From JBFMFH01 sp040752275 (GTDB lineage Bacteria; Acidobacteriota; Vicinamibacteria; Vicinamibacterales; JAKQTR01), in the NCBI GenBank assembly GCA_040752275.1, contig JBFMFH010000057.1, positions 9,869 to 73,868 of the forward strand: 64,000 bases of DNA, read 5' to 3'. The first letter of the stretch is position 1. Every line of letters begins with the position of its first letter. Positions 46,011 through 54,155 of the stretch are shown here, one piece after another. The position numbers and the translations under genes were made by a program. The notes under the pieces were generated by a model, which saw only the letters and a list, made by a program, of their open reading frames with translations, did no database searches and was not told where the DNA came from.

Positions 46011-49000
46011 TCACTTCTCGTCGAGTCGGCGACCTGCGTCCAGCGCGTTGTGGTTCATGATCGCGTTGAAGACCAGGGCATAGGTGCCGTGAGTCTCGCC
46101 GCGCCACATCGGGTTGATCGCGAAGACGACCACGTGCCCCTTGTCCAGCGGCACATCCACGACCGCAGGCCGCTGCGCGATCTCGTTCCCGTTCTCGAGC
46201 AGCCCCGAGACGAGGAGTTCGCGAGTGTCCCCATAGCGCAGGACCACGCGCGGCCGCTGCGCCGGCGGGATGATCCCGAGCGGGTTGCGAAGCTGTTCGT
46301 CGGTCACCGGCGCGGCCTGCCAGGGCTCCGCGCGGGGTGGTTCCTCAGGAGGCGTTGCGACCGGGCGTCCCTGCGGCGTGTCCTGATCGTCGGGCGTGCC
46401 CCGGCCCGTCGGGCGCTCCGGACCGCTCTCGCCGCTCCGGCCGCGGCCGCCGGCTCCGCTGCTGACGCCGAGCACCAGCCCCGGGGCCGAGTACACCGCC
46501 AGGCTCTCACCGTAGCCGTAGGCAATAGGACTCGCGCCATCCACGAACCGGGCGCGCATCACCGTCCCCGGGGCCCGGATCCGAGATGGCCGCTGCACCG
46601 ACAGCCCCGGCGTGAACCCCAGTGTGTTGACGAACTCGGTCGTGTCGCCGGCGGTGATGAGCAGGCCGCCCTTGCGCACGAACGATTCCAGCTTCGCCAC
46701 GCCTTCCCACCCGAGCCCGGGCCGCATGTCGTCGGTCGAGTCGATCTTCCCGATGTTGGGGGTGAGCTCCGTCGTCTTCCACGGCAGCGGATTCCGCCAC
46801 ATCGGCATGCCGGAGATGATCTGCTGGCCGCCGCGCCCGACTGGCGGAAAGACGACAACGTCCCATTTCGCCTTCAGGTCGGCCTCTGCGGCGATGACCT
46901 GGGTGCTGACGTAGTCGTACGCAATCCCCAGGCGGTCGAACTCCATTCGCCACCAGCCTTCATCCTGGGTCCCCAGCCAGGTGTGCACGTAGGCGATGCG
47001 GGGCGCCGTGACCCTGTGGGTCTTCACCGCCGGCGCCGACGCCAGCGCATGCACCCGGAGCCCGAGGTCCGACGCCGCGGAGTTCAGGGCGTCGGCCGCC
47101 ACTCCCGCAATCAGGAAGGACCCACGGCTGAACGTCCGTCCGCCGGCCTCGAAGGACTCCTCGGCCACATCGAACGCTGCGTCTTTGAAGCGGTACCGAA
47201 GGGCAATGAGCGAGGGATCGGTATCGTTGTTCACGGCGAACACGACGCCGGTCCCGCTCACGCCGCCGGGGGCCTTCACCGCCGAGACCCTCTCCATCGC
47301 CGCGTCCAGCACCTTGGCGTCGGTCACCCGGACGACCTGCACGTTGAACAGCTCCCCGAAGGTCCACCCGGTGTCGTCGTAGGGCCGCCGCTGCGGATCG
47401 TTGGGCGCCCAGTACTGGTAGTCGAGCAGCGCATCGGCAATCCGACTGTACGGCTGGTCCATGCGCACGATGTAGCTGCCGGCCGGGAACTCGCGGGTGT
47501 CGGCGGCCGGCTTCTCGGGTTTCTCGCTCTCAGGCTTCTGAGTCTCGGCCCCAGCACGGCCGGCCTGCTCTCCGCGTCCGCCTCCTTCTTCGCCCGCCGG
47601 CCGCGTGCGCCTCTTCGCCGGCAACGTCACGGTGAAGGGAGCCGTCGCCCGGGCAATTTCAACGTGCTGGCGCTCGAGCACCCGCAGCAGCTCCGCCTGG
47701 GCCCCCAATCGCGCATCGTCGCCCGGAAACACGTAGGCGGCCGGGCCTTCGTTCTTCGGCTTCGTGATCGACCGTTTGGCCTTCAGGTAGAAGTTCTTGA
47801 GGAAGAGCTTGCTGTTGCCGCCGAAGTACGACAACGCCGTGAGCAGACCCGTCTGTTGGTAGTTGTTGTTGTTGCGCTGCGACCACATGACCTCTGGCAG
47901 CGGCGGGTTCTGCCGGTACCAGGTCCGGGCGTAGGCGCCCGGCTGCAGGCGGCGCTTGACGGTGTCCGCACCAGCATTGCCGAATGTCTCGTACAGGCGG
48001 CTGATCCCGTTGTGCATGGCCCCGATGAACATCAGGTAGCCGGGCGACCAGGTGTCGAAGGTACCGTGGGTGAATGCGCCCGGCATCCCGAACTTGGTCA
48101 GCTCGGCCATGTTGTGCCAGCCGAGCAACTGCCATTCGTCCGTCAGGATCGGATCGACCCAGGCGTTGTACGGGCCGTCGCCGACCGTGTTGTCATAGAG
48201 GTACGGCACCGATTCATGGAGGTCGTGAAGAACCTGGGCCTTCTGAGCAACGAACGCGTTCACGACGTTACGCGTGAGCGCGAGCCTCGCGCCCATCGCG
48301 TCCCGGTTGTTGTCGTGGACGACATACCTGCCCCAGTACGGCAGCGACGGCCACGTGTCGTTCGGATGCGCCAGATGCCATCTGTAGATGTCCACCTGCC
48401 GGTCCCGCCCATCCGTTTCGACAACGGGCGTGATCATCGTGACGACCTCGTTGCGGATGGCCTTGATGTAGGGGCTGTCATCGACGACCAACCGGTAGGC
48501 CAGCTCCATCAGCGCCGTCGGAGACCCGGTTTCGGGCGAGTGGATCGCTCCCGTGATGTAATAGACCGGCACGCTCTGCATGACCAGGCGGTCCGCCTCC
48601 GCATCATCGAGATTGATGGTCCGCGGGTCAGCCAGCTTCGCCAGGCGCGCGCGGTTCTCGTCCAGCTTCGCCATCACCGTCTCCGACGCGATGGCAATGG
48701 CAATCATCTCGCGCCCTTCCTCGGAGGTGCCAATGGAGAACACCTTCACGCGCCGCGGACTGGCCTTTTCGAGCATCCGCATGTACTGGTGGACCTCGGC
48801 CGTGTAGGGCAGCCTGCCCGGAGCGCCGGCCACGTCCCCCAGCACGGCCTGAGGCGTCGGCACACTCTTCGACGCAGGGAGGTAGTCCACCAGCGGCGAC
48901 AGGAAGAACGGTTCCGTCGTGTACTCTCTGATCTTCTTCGTGTACTCCTCGTCGATCGGCTGCTTCGGATCGCGGGCGTACTTGTTCGGCTGGGCCAGCG

Positions 49001-49067
49001 CGCCCGCGCTGACGAGCACCACCAGGGCGGAGATCACGCCCCACCGGACTGCTGCACGTCGCTTCAT
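46011..49067 (-). CDS. Secreted M14-family metallopeptidase
   Basis: This 1018-residue exported protein has a signal peptide at 1-25 ('SAGALAQ'). The zinc carboxypeptidase domain (about 85-400) has ligands His176 and Glu179 in 'IHSPETGSP', a substrate-binding 'DNNRDAMG' around 252-259 and the third His near 281-284 in 'VLHDLHESVP'. After an Arg/Gly/Glu-rich spacer (about 475-515), the rest resembles a glutamine-amidotransferase-like fold without evident catalysis, as in other long bacterial M14 proteins. A GGAGAG site precedes ATG 49067. It is the first gene of the two-gene unit with the BNR protein. Confidence 0.87.
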   Translation of the reverse strand: MKRRAAVRWGVISALVVLVSAGALAQPNKYARDPKQPIDEEYTKKIREYTTEPFFLSPLVDYLPASKSVPTPQAVLGDVAGAPGRLPYTAEVHQYMRMLEKASPRRVKVFSIGTSEEGREMIAIAIASETVMAKLDENRARLAKLADPRTINLDDAEADRLVMQSVPVYYITGAIHSPETGSPTALMELAYRLVVDDSPYIKAIRNEVVTMITPVVETDGRDRQVDIYRWHLAHPNDTWPSLPYWGRYVVHDNNRDAMGARLALTRNVVNAFVAQKAQVLHDLHESVPYLYDNTVGDGPYNAWVDPILTDEWQLLGWHNMAELTKFGMPGAFTHGTFDTWSPGYLMFIGAMHNGISRLYETFGNAGADTVKRRLQPGAYARTWYRQNPPLPEVMWSQRNNNNYQQTGLLTALSYFGGNSKLFLKNFYLKAKRSITKPKNEGPAAYVFPGDDARLGAQAELLRVLERQHVEIARATAPFTVTLPAKRRTRPAGEEGGGRGEQAGRAGAETQKPESEKPEKPAADTREFPAGSYIVRMDQPYSRIADALLDYQYWAPNDPQRRPYDDTGWTFGELFNVQVVRVTDAKVLDAAMERVSAVKAPGGVSGTGVVFAVNNDTDPSLIALRYRFKDAAFDVAEESFEAGGRTFSRGSFLIAGVAADALNSAASDLGLRVHALASAPAVKTHRVTAPRIAYVHTWLGTQDEGWWRMEFDRLGIAYDYVSTQVIAAEADLKAKWDVVVFPPVGRGGQQIISGMPMWRNPLPWKTTELTPNIGKIDSTDDMRPGLGWEGVAKLESFVRKGGLLITAGDTTEFVNTLGFTPGLSVQRPSRIRAPGTVMRARFVDGASPIAYGYGESLAVYSAPGLVLGVSSGAGGRGRSGESGPERPTGRGTPDDQDTPQGRPVATPPEEPPRAEPWQAAPVTDEQLRNPLGIIPPAQRPRVVLRYGDTRELLVSGLLENGNEIAQRPAVVDVPLDKGHVVVFAINPMWRGETHGTYALVFNAIMNHNALDAGRRLDEK

Positions 49068-49140
49068 AAGTGACTCTCCGGGGACAGGTTCCTCGCCGCG
49101 GGATTCTATCAGGAAGTCAACGGCACCCGATCCCCGCCCA

Positions 49141-49470
49141 TCAAAACCACTTCGGCAGGATGGGGTCCTTGCTCGCCTGGTCGGCCCAGACGAGCACCCA
49201 CCGGATGCTCGGCCAGAGAACGACCAGGGCAAGCAGAACCAGCAGCAGAAGCAGGAGACCGGCGTGCTCCGACACCCAGTACACGCGGCTGGTACGACGC
49301 TGGACCACAGCGCAGTCCGGACATAGACCAGGCCGGCCGACTACGACCCCGCAGCCTGGGCATGTCAGCGCGGCGACCGCCTTGCGCTCCGCCTCGCAGC
49401 GCGCGCAGGTCGAGACGCCCAGGTAGTCAGTGATGACTTGCGTGTCCGGATGTCGGTGGCACCATGGCAT
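49141..49470 (-). CDS. Membrane-anchored zinc-ribbon protein, unknown function
   Basis: This is a 109-residue protein. Cys4-His5-x-His7 stands at the N-terminus, followed by three CxxC knuckles (C22/C25, C37/C40, C50/C53), then one strong hydrophobic helix (70-92) and a short tail. The pattern predicts one or two structural zinc sites on the cytoplasmic side of a single-span membrane protein. I recognise no family. A GGTGGG site precedes ATG 49470. It lies between the M14 gene and the divergent S46 peptidase gene. Confidence 0.7.
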   Translation of the reverse strand: MPWCHRHPDTQVITDYLGVSTCARCEAERKAVAALTCPGCGVVVGRPGLCPDCAVVQRRTSRVYWVSEHAGLLLLLLVLLALVVLWPSIRWVLVWADQASKDPILPKWF

Positions 49471-49523
49471 CAGCAGCCCACCCGCGCGCGATGATACTAC
49501 ACGGGAACCCTCTCTTCCCTTCC

Positions 49524-49553
49524 TTGACACCCCCTTTCCCTCCCGGCTAGAGT
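49524..49553 (+). promoter_or_regulatory. Promoter of the S46 peptidase gene
   Basis: A perfect -35 TTGACA (49524-49529), 18-nt spacer and -10 TAGAGT (49548-49553). The expected start is near 49560, leaving a leader of about 60 nt. Confidence 0.75.
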
Positions 49554-49622
49554 CGGGTGCCCGCCTTCTTGTCGCCCCGCGGGCGAGCACTCATTTCGAC
49601 TCGTCTCATGCAGAGGCTACGT

Positions 49623-51704
49623 ATGACACCCAGGAGACTCTTCGCGTTCGTGCTGGGCCTGCTGTTGGTCGCCACCGCGTACGGCGCGTCGATCGGCGCC
49701 GACGAGGGCTTCTGGCCCTACAACAGCATCCCGAGGGCCGCCATCAGGTCGAAGTACCGGTTCACGGTGACCGACCAGTGGCTGAACCACCTGCAGCTGG
49801 CCACCATACGGTTCGGCGGAGCCACGGGCTCCATCGTCTCGCCCAATGGTCTCGTGTTGACGAATCACCATGTCGGGCTCCGCACGCTGCAGAACCTGAG
49901 CACCCCGGGGAAGGACTACGTCAAGAGCGGGTTCTACGCACCCACGACGGCCGAAGAGCTGAAGGTGCCGGGGATGACCCTCAGCGTGCTTCAGAGCATC
50001 GAGGACGTGACCGAGAAGGTGAACGCGCCGGTCAAGCCCGGCATGACCGCTGCGCAGGTCAACGAGGCGCGCCAGTCGGCCATCCGGGCAGTCCAGGGAC
50101 AGGCCGCGCCTGGGGTCAGCCGCCAGGTCGTCTCGCTGTACGCAGGGGCCCTGTATCACCTCTACACCTACAAGGTCTACTCGGACGTGCGCCTCGTGTT
50201 CGGCGTGGAGTACCAAACGGGCTTCTACGGCGGCGACCCGGACAACTTCACCTACCCGCGCTACAACCTCGACGTCTGCGTGTTTCGGCTCTACGAGAGC
50301 GACAAGCCCGCCGAAACGCCCGTCTATCTCAAGTGGTCCCCCAACGGCTCCAGGGAGAACGAGCTGGTGTTCACCACGGGACACCCGGGATCGACCCAGC
50401 GCTTGAATACCGTCGCGCACCTCAGGTACTTGCGGGACACGGCCCTGCCATTTTCGGTCGCGAACCTCGAGATGCGGGAGGCGGCCATCAAGCAGTGGGC
50501 ATCGCTGAGCGCCGAGAATGCGCGGCAGACGCTCTCGGAGCTGTTCGGCGTCCAGAACAGCCTCAAGTCGCAGCGCGGACGCCTCGGGGGCCTGCGCGAT
50601 CCGGCGTTGATGGGCAAGAAGGAGGCGGCCGAGGCGCGGCTGCGCGCCGAACTCGCCAAGAACCCGGCGCAGCAACAGGAACTGGGCAGCGCCTGGGACG
50701 TCATCGAGGAGACGCTCGCCGTCGCCAAACAGCTCGACGCCGAGCGTAACTTCGTCGCGAATGCGGCCGGACTCAATTCGACTCTCTTTGCCATGGCACG
50801 CAACCTCGTGCGCGCCGCCGACAACCCGCCTGCCCCGGAAGGCGGCCGCGGGGGCGCACCTGGGGGAGCGCCCGGCGGCGGCGGGCGTGGCGGGGCACCG
50901 GCCGCCCCGAATCTCGCTCGAGAGAAGGTCAACCTGACAGCCTCTTTGGCCTTCATGCAGGAGTTCCTCGGCGCCGAACACGCAATCGCGAAGCGCATTC
51001 TCGCCGGAAAGACGCCGGCAGCGCGCGCGTCGGAACTCGTCGACCAGACCCGGCTCCTGGATTCAGAAATCCAGACCCTCCTGCGAGCCGGCGGCAAGGC
51101 GGCCATCGATGCATCCACCGACCCCATGATCGTTCTGGCACGTTCACTGGAGGCCGACGCCCAAGCCGTCGCGAAGCGGTACCAGGACGAAGTCACGGCC
51201 ATTCAGCAGGCCGAGTACCCGAAAATCGGCCAGGCCGTCTTCGTCGTCGATGGCCCGAAGGCCTATCCGGACGCGACCGGCACACTGCGCCTGTCGTATG
51301 GCACGGTGAAGTCTTATGTGGAAGACGGCAGGAGGATTCCGGCCTTCACCGACTTCGCGGGGCTCTATGCGCGATCGGCCCAGCACAGCAACGAGCCACC
51401 GTGGGACCTGGCCCCGCGATGGGTCGAGAACAGGGCCGCCATCAACCTGAGGACGCCGTTCAACTTCGTCAGTACGAACGATATCGTCGGGGGGAACAGT
51501 GGGTCGGCGGTGGTCAACCGCAAAGGCGAGGTGGTGGGACTCGTCTTCGACGGCAACATCCAGATGCTGCCGGGCTACTACATCTACGAGGACTCGGTGA
51601 ATCGTACGGTGTCGGTCGACTCGCGGGCGATCATCGAGGCACTCCGGGGAATCTACAAGGCAGACGCCCTGGCCGACGAGATGACCGGCAGGGGCCGGAG
51701 GTAG
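49623..51704 (+). CDS. S46-family dipeptidyl-peptidase (DPP7/DPP11 type)
   Basis: This exported serine dipeptidyl-peptidase removes dipeptides from peptide N-termini. The 693-residue protein (family about 710) starts with a signal peptide (1-26) and the mature N-terminus 'DEGFWPYNSIP' typical of S46. The catalytic His lies in 'VLTNHHVG' (about 83; most relatives have Cys in place of this Val) and Ser626 in 'GGNSGSAVVN'. The position after 'VFD' is Gly, as in DPP7 rather than the Arg of DPP11, which suggests hydrophobic P1 preference. A Gly/Arg/Pro low-complexity insert lies at about 401-428. ATG 49623 has an AGAGG site; ATG 49608 is the alternative. Confidence 0.92.
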   Translation: MTPRRLFAFVLGLLLVATAYGASIGADEGFWPYNSIPRAAIRSKYRFTVTDQWLNHLQLATIRFGGATGSIVSPNGLVLTNHHVGLRTLQNLSTPGKDYVKSGFYAPTTAEELKVPGMTLSVLQSIEDVTEKVNAPVKPGMTAAQVNEARQSAIRAVQGQAAPGVSRQVVSLYAGALYHLYTYKVYSDVRLVFGVEYQTGFYGGDPDNFTYPRYNLDVCVFRLYESDKPAETPVYLKWSPNGSRENELVFTTGHPGSTQRLNTVAHLRYLRDTALPFSVANLEMREAAIKQWASLSAENARQTLSELFGVQNSLKSQRGRLGGLRDPALMGKKEAAEARLRAELAKNPAQQQELGSAWDVIEETLAVAKQLDAERNFVANAAGLNSTLFAMARNLVRAADNPPAPEGGRGGAPGGAPGGGGRGGAPAAPNLAREKVNLTASLAFMQEFLGAEHAIAKRILAGKTPAARASELVDQTRLLDSEIQTLLRAGGKAAIDASTDPMIVLARSLEADAQAVAKRYQDEVTAIQQAEYPKIGQAVFVVDGPKAYPDATGTLRLSYGTVKSYVEDGRRIPAFTDFAGLYARSAQHSNEPPWDLAPRWVENRAAINLRTPFNFVSTNDIVGGNSGSAVVNRKGEVVGLVFDGNIQMLPGYYIYEDSVNRTVSVDSRAIIEALRGIYKADALADEMTGRGRR

Positions 51705-51750
51705 AGCGCGGAACAGGCCGGTGCTGAAGCCCGGCGTCCATGTGGCGTCC

Positions 51751-51948
51751 TTACGAGCGGGGTGATGGCTCGCGCGGCTCGCCGTCGGGCGGCGATGAGC
51801 CGTCGTACCGGCCCCTTCCCGAGATCGCCGGCGTCTGGCCGCAGCAGCCTGCCACCATGCACTCGTCGCAGAGTCTCGACCCGCACAAGGCGCAATGATC
51901 GAACAGGTCCGCCCCGGCAGGACCTGCGCCGCATCGTTCGCACTGCAT
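51751..51948 (-). CDS. Small cysteine-rich zinc-finger protein
   Basis: This 65-residue protein has eight cysteines as CxxC pairs (C3/C6, C19/C22, C27/C30) plus C35-C36 and His18, then a Ser/Pro/Gly tail. It predicts a zinc ribbon or treble-clef fold; no family is recognised. The ATG at 51948 has a very strong GGGAGGTGGG site, which is the main reason to accept it. It runs opposite to its neighbours in the gap between the S46 and BNR-like genes. Confidence 0.6.
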   Translation of the reverse strand: MQCERCGAGPAGADLFDHCALCGSRLCDECMVAGCCGQTPAISGRGRYDGSSPPDGEPREPSPRS

Positions 51949-52045
51949 CGGCGTCCCACCTCCCGTCCGCACCATAGCACGGCCACCGTCGGATCCCGAA
52001 CCCCGCCGCGCGTCCCTGGCAGGCTGACCAGCCTGACCGGGCGTC

Positions 52046-52074
52046 TTGCGCCCGGACGCGCCCTGACGTATAAG
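52046..52074 (+). promoter_or_regulatory. Promoter of the 52122 BNR-like gene
   Basis: -35 TTGCGC (52046-52051), 17-nt spacer and -10 TATAAG (52069-52074). The gene starts 47 nt further on, after a CAGGAG site. Confidence 0.5.
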
Positions 52075-52121
52075 GGGCGCATCCCCATTCAATCGGACGG
52101 AGAGCCCGTCAGGAGTCCCCA

Positions 52122-53408
52122 ATGCCGAACAATCTGCGTCAGTCGCTGTCCATACTGATCGTCGTGCCCGGGGCGGCCCTCATGGTTGCGGCAGCCATCC
52201 CGACCCCCACCCACCAGGATGCCGTCACAACCGCCGATGCCGTCCCCTTCGTCGACATCGTACCGCTGCCGTCGCCGGCCGCCGCCGGCGCCATGGCTCC
52301 GCATCTGTCTGCCTCACCGGACGGCCGCGTGTATCTGAGCTGGCTCGAACCCGCAGGCGATGCCGGCTGGCGTTTCAGAGTCGCGGAGCGCCAGGCCGGT
52401 GCGTGGGATGTGCGGGCGGACGTCGCCCAGGGGACCAGCTTCTTCGCGAACTGGGCGGATGTGCCTTCCGTGTTCGCCGCCAAGGACGGACGCCTCGCGG
52501 CGCACTGGCTCGAGAAGATGGGGGCCAGCACGTATGCGTACGGGATCCGCGTGCGCTCATCATCCGACGCCGGCAAGACGTGGTCGGCGGCCGTCATCCC
52601 CCATCGCGACCAGTCACCAACCGAGCACGGGTTTCTCTCATTCTTCGATGCTCCGGGCGGCGGGATCGGGATGGTGTGGCTCGACGGCCGCGAGACGGCG
52701 GCTTCGCCCCGCGAGAGCGGTCACGGCCACGGAGGCGGCGCGATGACCTTGCGCGCAACGACCTTGACGGCAGAAGGTGATTTCGGTGCCGATGTGCTCG
52801 TTGATGATCGGGTCTGTGACTGCTGTCCGACGGCCGCTGTGGCTACGGCCAACGGCGTTCTTGCGGCCTACCGTGATCGTTCGGCCACTGAGATCCGCGA
52901 TATCGGTCTGGCGCGCCTCGAGGGCGGCCGGTGGCAGCGACTCGGCGCGGTGCACCCTGACGGCTGGGAAATCCCAGGCTGCCCGGTCAACGGCCCCGCA
53001 CTGGCTGCCGGCGGCGACACCGTCGTCGTGGCCTGGTTCACCGCGGCCGGAGATCAGGGGCGTGCGAACGTCGTCTTCTCGCGCGACCGTGGCGCGACGT
53101 TCGGCACCCCCGCCAGAATCGACGACGGAAGTCCGCTCGGGCGAGTCGATGTCGAACTGCTGCCGGACGGCAGCGCGATCGTGGTGTGGATCGAGTCGAG
53201 CAAGGGCCAGGCGGCTGTTCGAGCGAGACGCGTGTTTCTCGACGGTCGCCGCGGGCCGGCCACGACTCTGGCTGACGTCGGCAACGACCGATCCAGCGGT
53301 CATCCGCGCGTGGTGCGAAGTGGCCGCGAGTTGATCTTCGCGTGGCGGACGGCCGCGCCGCACAACCTTGTGACCGCCGTCGCGCAGATCCCGCCAGACC
53401 TGCAGTAG
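52122..53408 (+). CDS. Exported sialidase-like BNR-repeat protein
   Basis: This 428-residue protein has an N-terminal export signal (about 1-27) and a six-bladed propeller pattern. Asp-box-like turns include 'SSDAGKTWSAAV' and 'SRDRGATFGTP', with strands such as 'VWLDGRET' and 'VVAWFTAAGD'. A distinctive Cys cluster 'DDRVCDCCPTA' (about residues 226-236) could bind a metal or form disulfides. It resembles proteins annotated exo-alpha-sialidase, but the Arg triad and nucleophile Tyr are not demonstrable, so the activity is unknown. Confidence 0.75.
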   Translation: MPNNLRQSLSILIVVPGAALMVAAAIPTPTHQDAVTTADAVPFVDIVPLPSPAAAGAMAPHLSASPDGRVYLSWLEPAGDAGWRFRVAERQAGAWDVRADVAQGTSFFANWADVPSVFAAKDGRLAAHWLEKMGASTYAYGIRVRSSSDAGKTWSAAVIPHRDQSPTEHGFLSFFDAPGGGIGMVWLDGRETAASPRESGHGHGGGAMTLRATTLTAEGDFGADVLVDDRVCDCCPTAAVATANGVLAAYRDRSATEIRDIGLARLEGGRWQRLGAVHPDGWEIPGCPVNGPALAAGGDTVVVAWFTAAGDQGRANVVFSRDRGATFGTPARIDDGSPLGRVDVELLPDGSAIVVWIESSKGQAAVRARRVFLDGRRGPATTLADVGNDRSSGHPRVVRSGRELIFAWRTAAPHNLVTAVAQIPPDLQ

Positions 53409-53422
53409 CGTGGTCTGCAGCT

Positions 53423-53545
53423 TCATCGACCGCGCAGAGGACGAGGACGGACGTTCCGTTCGGGATGGCGATCCGGCGTGCCGACGCCCACCAGGCCGCC
53501 GGCGGTGATGACGACTTCGGTGTTGGGGAGGCGCTGCTCGCTCAT
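53423..53545 (-). CDS. Possible 40-residue protein coupled to the PIN remnant
   Basis: An ATG at 53545 overlaps the stop of the PIN frame (ATGA) and opens 40 codons ('MSEQRLPNTEVVITAGGLVG'...), ending in an Arg/Pro-rich tail. I recognise no family. The start overlap is the only support; it may be a remnant of a longer gene. Confidence 0.25.
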   Translation of the reverse strand: MSEQRLPNTEVVITAGGLVGVGTPDRHPERNVRPRPLRGR

Positions 53546-53859
53546 CCGCCTGGCGGGCCCCGATGATCGCTGAACGGATTCTCAATTCGCACGCCGCCGA
53601 GGTCCCTGCCATCGGCAAGGTCCTCGGAGAGCACCGTCGCACAGCCGAGGGCCCGGGCGGCTTCAATCACGGCGGCATCCCAGTACGAGATCGCAGACGC
53701 GTGCGCGCGTGCGGAGGCGGCCAACATGATGGGCACCGTGATCTCCTGTATCGGGAGGCGCAGCCAGGCCTCGACCAGGAGCGAAGCCTGCTCGTGCGAG
53801 AGGCGATCCTGCCGGGTCGATCGCGTGGCTTGAACGTAGAACTCCTGCAACACCGGCAC
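53542..53859 (-). pseudogene. Truncated PIN-domain (VapC-like) toxin remnant
   Basis: The frame encodes the middle and end of a PIN nuclease: 'PVLQEFYVQATRSTRQD', 'ISYWDAAVIEAARALGCATVLSEDL' and 'RDLGGVRIENPF', which hold the central and C-terminal acidic residues. The N-terminal strand with the first catalytic Asp ('LLDTNVLVYA'-type) is missing. Upstream of the first usable start (GTG 53859) the frame reads unrelated sequence and then meets a TGA within the tRNA-Pro terminator hairpin. No other frame supplies the missing piece. It is therefore probably an inactive fragment; no antitoxin gene is next to it. Confidence 0.7.
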
Positions 53860-53951
53860 CGCGCGCGCGTGGTCCGTCGCGTCGAGCTGGGGGCCTCGCG
53901 CGGCTCTGGCAGCCGCGAAGGAGGACTTGCGGAGTGTCGTCGCGACGAAGA

Positions 53952-53979
53952 AGCCTCAAGACCTTGCGGCCTTGAGGCT
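53952..53979 (-). terminator. Terminator hairpin of tRNA-Pro
   Basis: AGCCTCAAG (53952-53960) pairs with CTTGAGGCT (53971-53979). On the minus strand the stem is followed by TCTTCGTC. It begins 7 nt after the tRNA 3' end. Confidence 0.65.
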
Positions 53980-53985
53980 GGACTG

Positions 53986-54062
53986 TGGTCGGGGCGAGTG
54001 GATTTGAACCACCGACCCCTCGGTCCCGAACCGAGTGCTCTACCAGGCTGAGCCACGCCCCG
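53986..54062 (-). tRNA. tRNA-Pro(CGG), CCA encoded
   Basis: This is a 77-nt cloverleaf. The acceptor CGGGGCG pairs with CGCCCCG, then discriminator A and genomic CCA. The anticodon arm CTCGG-TTCGGGA-CCGAG gives CGG, and the T-loop is TTCAAAT. Confidence 0.97.
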
Positions 54063-54073
54063 ACAGTCTGACT

Positions 54074-54103
54074 AGTCTATCGCAGAGGGTTCTGGATTCC
54101 CAA
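54074..54103 (-). promoter_or_regulatory. Promoter of tRNA-Pro
   Basis: On the minus strand: -35 TTGGGA (54098-54103), 18-nt spacer and -10 TAGACT (54074-54079), 11 nt before the mature 5' end. Confidence 0.55.
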
Positions 54104-54155
54104 GAAGATTCACGGCATGCCTGACCTGCAGACCCGATCTCCGTCTGCGATCGCC

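Noticed and set aside
43088..49073. Long plus-strand frames (861 and 1028 codons) opposite the BNR and M14 genes
   Set aside because: The composition is Arg/Val/His/Asp-rich without recognisable motifs. The minus-strand genes have signal peptides, repeats and metal ligands, so the plus frames are shadows.
49623..51704. Frameshift suspected from the Gly-rich stretch in the S46 gene
   Set aside because: The reading frame resumes family-like sequence on both sides, including the catalytic Ser region, so it is a low-complexity insert and not a frameshift.
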